64,000 bases of DNA from Alcaligenaceae bacterium (GTDB lineage Bacteria; Pseudomonadota; Gammaproteobacteria; Burkholderiales; Burkholderiaceae_B), in contig JACCEO010000001.1 of the NCBI GenBank assembly GCA_013416485.1, positions 1 to 64,000 on the forward strand. Reading direction: 5' to 3'. Below the pieces are notes generated by a model. The model ran no database searches. It saw only the letters and a list, made by a program, of their open reading frames with translations, and was not told the DNA's origin. This document shows positions 62,492 to 64,000 of the stretch, piece by piece (the stretch's first letter is position 1; each line of letters opens with the position of its first letter). Both the position numbers and the translations under genes were made by a program.

Positions 62492-64000
62492 TGCCCACAC
62501 TGACTATGCCAAATACACCGGCAGCTTTGCAATACATTGATGCATCACAACTGAAAAGCTGGATACACGACACCACTGAGCTTGCTTTGCTGGATGTGCG
62601 TGAACATGGTCAGTATGGTGAAGATCACTTGTTTTTTGCAGTGCCCTTGCCTTACAGCCAACTTGAGCAGCATATATTTCGTTTGGTGCCGCTTAAATCA
62701 ACTCGTATTGTCGTGTACGCTGATGAAAGCACCGCTGCCGTTGTGCTCGCTGCTGCCACGGTGTTATGTGAACTGGGTTATACGCAAGTCTTTGTGTTGC
62801 GCGGCGGCCTAGAGGCTTGGAAACAGGCTGGATATGGCAGTTTTGCAGGCGTTAACTTGCCTAGCAAAACCTTTGGTGAAATTGCCGAGCACGCTTACAA
62901 CACGCCTAGGATATCTGCCAGTGCATTGCATGCAATGCAGCAGGACCCGCAAGCTGACATTATTATTCTGGATGGCCGACCCCCAGAGGAATATCGCAAG
63001 ATGAATATTCCTGGTGCCATATGCTGCCCGAATGGTGAGCTTGCCTTGCGTATCAATGAACTGGTGTCTAGCCCCAGCACCACCATAGTTATCAACTGTG
63101 CAGGCCGTACACGTAGCATCATAGGTGCCCAAACATTGATTAATTTGGGGATACCTAATCCAGTATATGCACTGGAGAATGGGACACAAGGGTGGTATTT
63201 AGCGGATCTGCCCCTAGAGCATGCTTCAAACCGGCTGTATCCAGAAACGATTGCGGAATCTACTAGGCCTATGCTGCAAGAGCGTTCGGCCAACTTAAGC
63301 AAAACGTTTCAGCTGGAAACGGTGGATGCGGGAAGTGTGCAGTCCTGGATGCAGGCAGAAACACATAATGTTTTTGTGTGTGATGTGCGTACCCAGCAGG
63401 AATACCTAAACGCTTTGCCAGCCTATGTGCAGCATACGCCCGGAGGTCAGTTAATACAGGCCACCGATCAGTATATTGGTGTGCGTAAGGCCCGCATTGT
63501 CATTTGTGACTTTGATGGTATACGTGCCCCTGTGGTAGCTAGTTGGCTACAGCAATTGGGCTGGACGGTGTATCTATTAACTGACCCCAAAAATTTAGCC
63601 AATTTACCGGTGCCACCGGCGTTTACTCCTGATCTGCAAGCGACCTTGACACTGGAAGCCGCTGATTTGGGTGACTTCATCCGCGAACATCCCGCAGCAC
63701 GTATTGTGGATACGCGCTCTAGCCAGGACTATCGCGCCAGCCATTTAGATGGTGCCAAGTGGTCGATCCGATCCACATTGTTGTCTGATCTGGGGGAGGC
63801 AAGTGGTGCTGACGCTACTGCACCAGTCGTGTTGTTAGGTTCCAGCATAGGGGGACTGCAGGTGCTGGCTTATGATCTGGAGCGTGCCGGGTATGGTGGT
63901 ATCCACCTATGCGTGATCAGTGGAAACGATCTGCAGGAAACCGGCCTGCCTATGGAACGCAATAGCCAGTTACCGTCTGATGCTAAGTGCATAGACTATT
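62491..64000 (+). CDS. Multidomain rhodanese-type sulfurtransferase (runs off window)
   Basis: At least 503 residues with four consecutive rhodanese modules, cut by the window edge. Module 2 (about 140-245) has the only intact active loop, INCAGRTRS with Cys203. The loop in module 1 (VVYADES) and module 4 (VVLLGSS) lacks Cys; module 3 (VICDFDG) has Cys339 in a non-standard loop. Modules 1 and 4 show the rhodanese strand-helix pattern (ALLDVREHGQYGEDHLF; IVDTRSSQDYRASHLDGAKW). The frame continues open past base 64000. It follows the thiol dioxygenase with a TAATG overlap, so it may handle sulfite or persulfide from thiol oxidation. Confidence 0.88.
   Translation, partial: MPTLTMPNTPAALQYIDASQLKSWIHDTTELALLDVREHGQYGEDHLFFAVPLPYSQLEQHIFRLVPLKSTRIVVYADESTAAVVLAAATVLCELGYTQVFVLRGGLEAWKQAGYGSFAGVNLPSKTFGEIAEHAYNTPRISASALHAMQQDPQADIIILDGRPPEEYRKMNIPGAICCPNGELALRINELVSSPSTTIVINCAGRTRSIIGAQTLINLGIPNPVYALENGTQGWYLADLPLEHASNRLYPETIAESTRPMLQERSANLSKTFQLETVDAGSVQSWMQAETHNVFVCDVRTQQEYLNALPAYVQHTPGGQLIQATDQYIGVRKARIVICDFDGIRAPVVASWLQQLGWTVYLLTDPKNLANLPVPPAFTPDLQATLTLEAADLGDFIREHPAARIVDTRSSQDYRASHLDGAKWSIRSTLLSDLGEASGADATAPVVLLGSSIGGLQVLAYDLERAGYGGIHLCVISGNDLQETGLPMERNSQLPSDAKCIDY

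Noticed and set aside
62809-63302. Minus-strand frames within the last gene
   Set aside because: The plus-strand rhodanese frame is open from 62491 through the window end and carries clear family motifs, so these are shadows.

Overview
The window looks like a chromosomal segment of a beta-proteobacterium, most likely family Alcaligenaceae (Burkholderiales). The clues are the dsbA - SPOR protein - argS order, a type 2 leuA, a glcB-type malate synthase, aceK inside a leucine-degradation operon, a four-gene MCE lipid-transport operon, the DUF3482/DUF2868 pair, and base composition near half G+C by eye. Genus is inferred, not proven. Coding density is very high: no gap without a gene exceeds 300 bases, and many neighbouring genes overlap by 1-8 bases. 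No rRNA, tRNA or CRISPR array was seen.

Layout. 1-247 is the left end of an IS3-family insertion sequence. It sits inside a large RTX/Ig-like type I secreted adhesin gene, whose 3' part (248-3506) survives. 3585-12777 is central, purine and amino-acid metabolism: malate synthase G with a divergent LysR gene, an AEC transporter - uraD - allA purine-catabolism operon divergent from AMP nucleosidase, a SET-domain methyltransferase, and an acetolactate synthase large subunit with no small subunit beside it. 12894-15789 is a TRAP transporter (dctP, dctQ, dctM) with a strong hairpin after dctP. 15904-23227 holds topoisomerase III with a Lys/Ala tail, a large fused DUF2157/GDYXXLXY membrane protein, Smg, and a DSD1-family PLP aldolase.

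23270-32909 is the best regulatory unit in the window. It is a leucine/isovalerate operon (liuR, liuA, aceK, thiolase, liuB, liuD) with near-identical palindromes before liuA and between liuR and a divergent metallo-hydrolase. aceK, which sets the isocitrate/glyoxylate branch point, would be co-expressed with enzymes feeding acetyl-CoA; malate synthase G lies elsewhere in the window. 32929-37919 contains a LysE exporter, cystathionine beta-lyase, dsbA, a SPOR protein and argS. 37958-41617 is a secreted RHS protein ending in a Tle1/DUF2235-like lipase domain without an obvious immunity gene.

41715-50232 holds DUF1840, an unknown small gene, leuA with a possible Leu-codon leader ORF, rpoN, prfC, rhlE and two unrecognised proteins. 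50483-55456 is a LemA/TPM/TPM group convergent with a GTPase-DUF3482/DUF2868 pair. 55556-60869 is a tightly overlapped run: MFS transporter, RNA 2',3'-cyclic phosphodiesterase, then an MCE system (permease with STAS domain, ATPase, MlaD-like protein, lipoprotein). 60877-64000 is a LysR gene divergent from a thiol dioxygenase and a four-domain rhodanese that runs off the window.

Most of the window is ordinary housekeeping DNA. The most unusual items are the IS-split adhesin, the RHS-lipase, the aceK-containing liu operon with paired operators, the leuA leader candidate, the TRAP intercistronic terminator, and the DUF2157 fusion protein.
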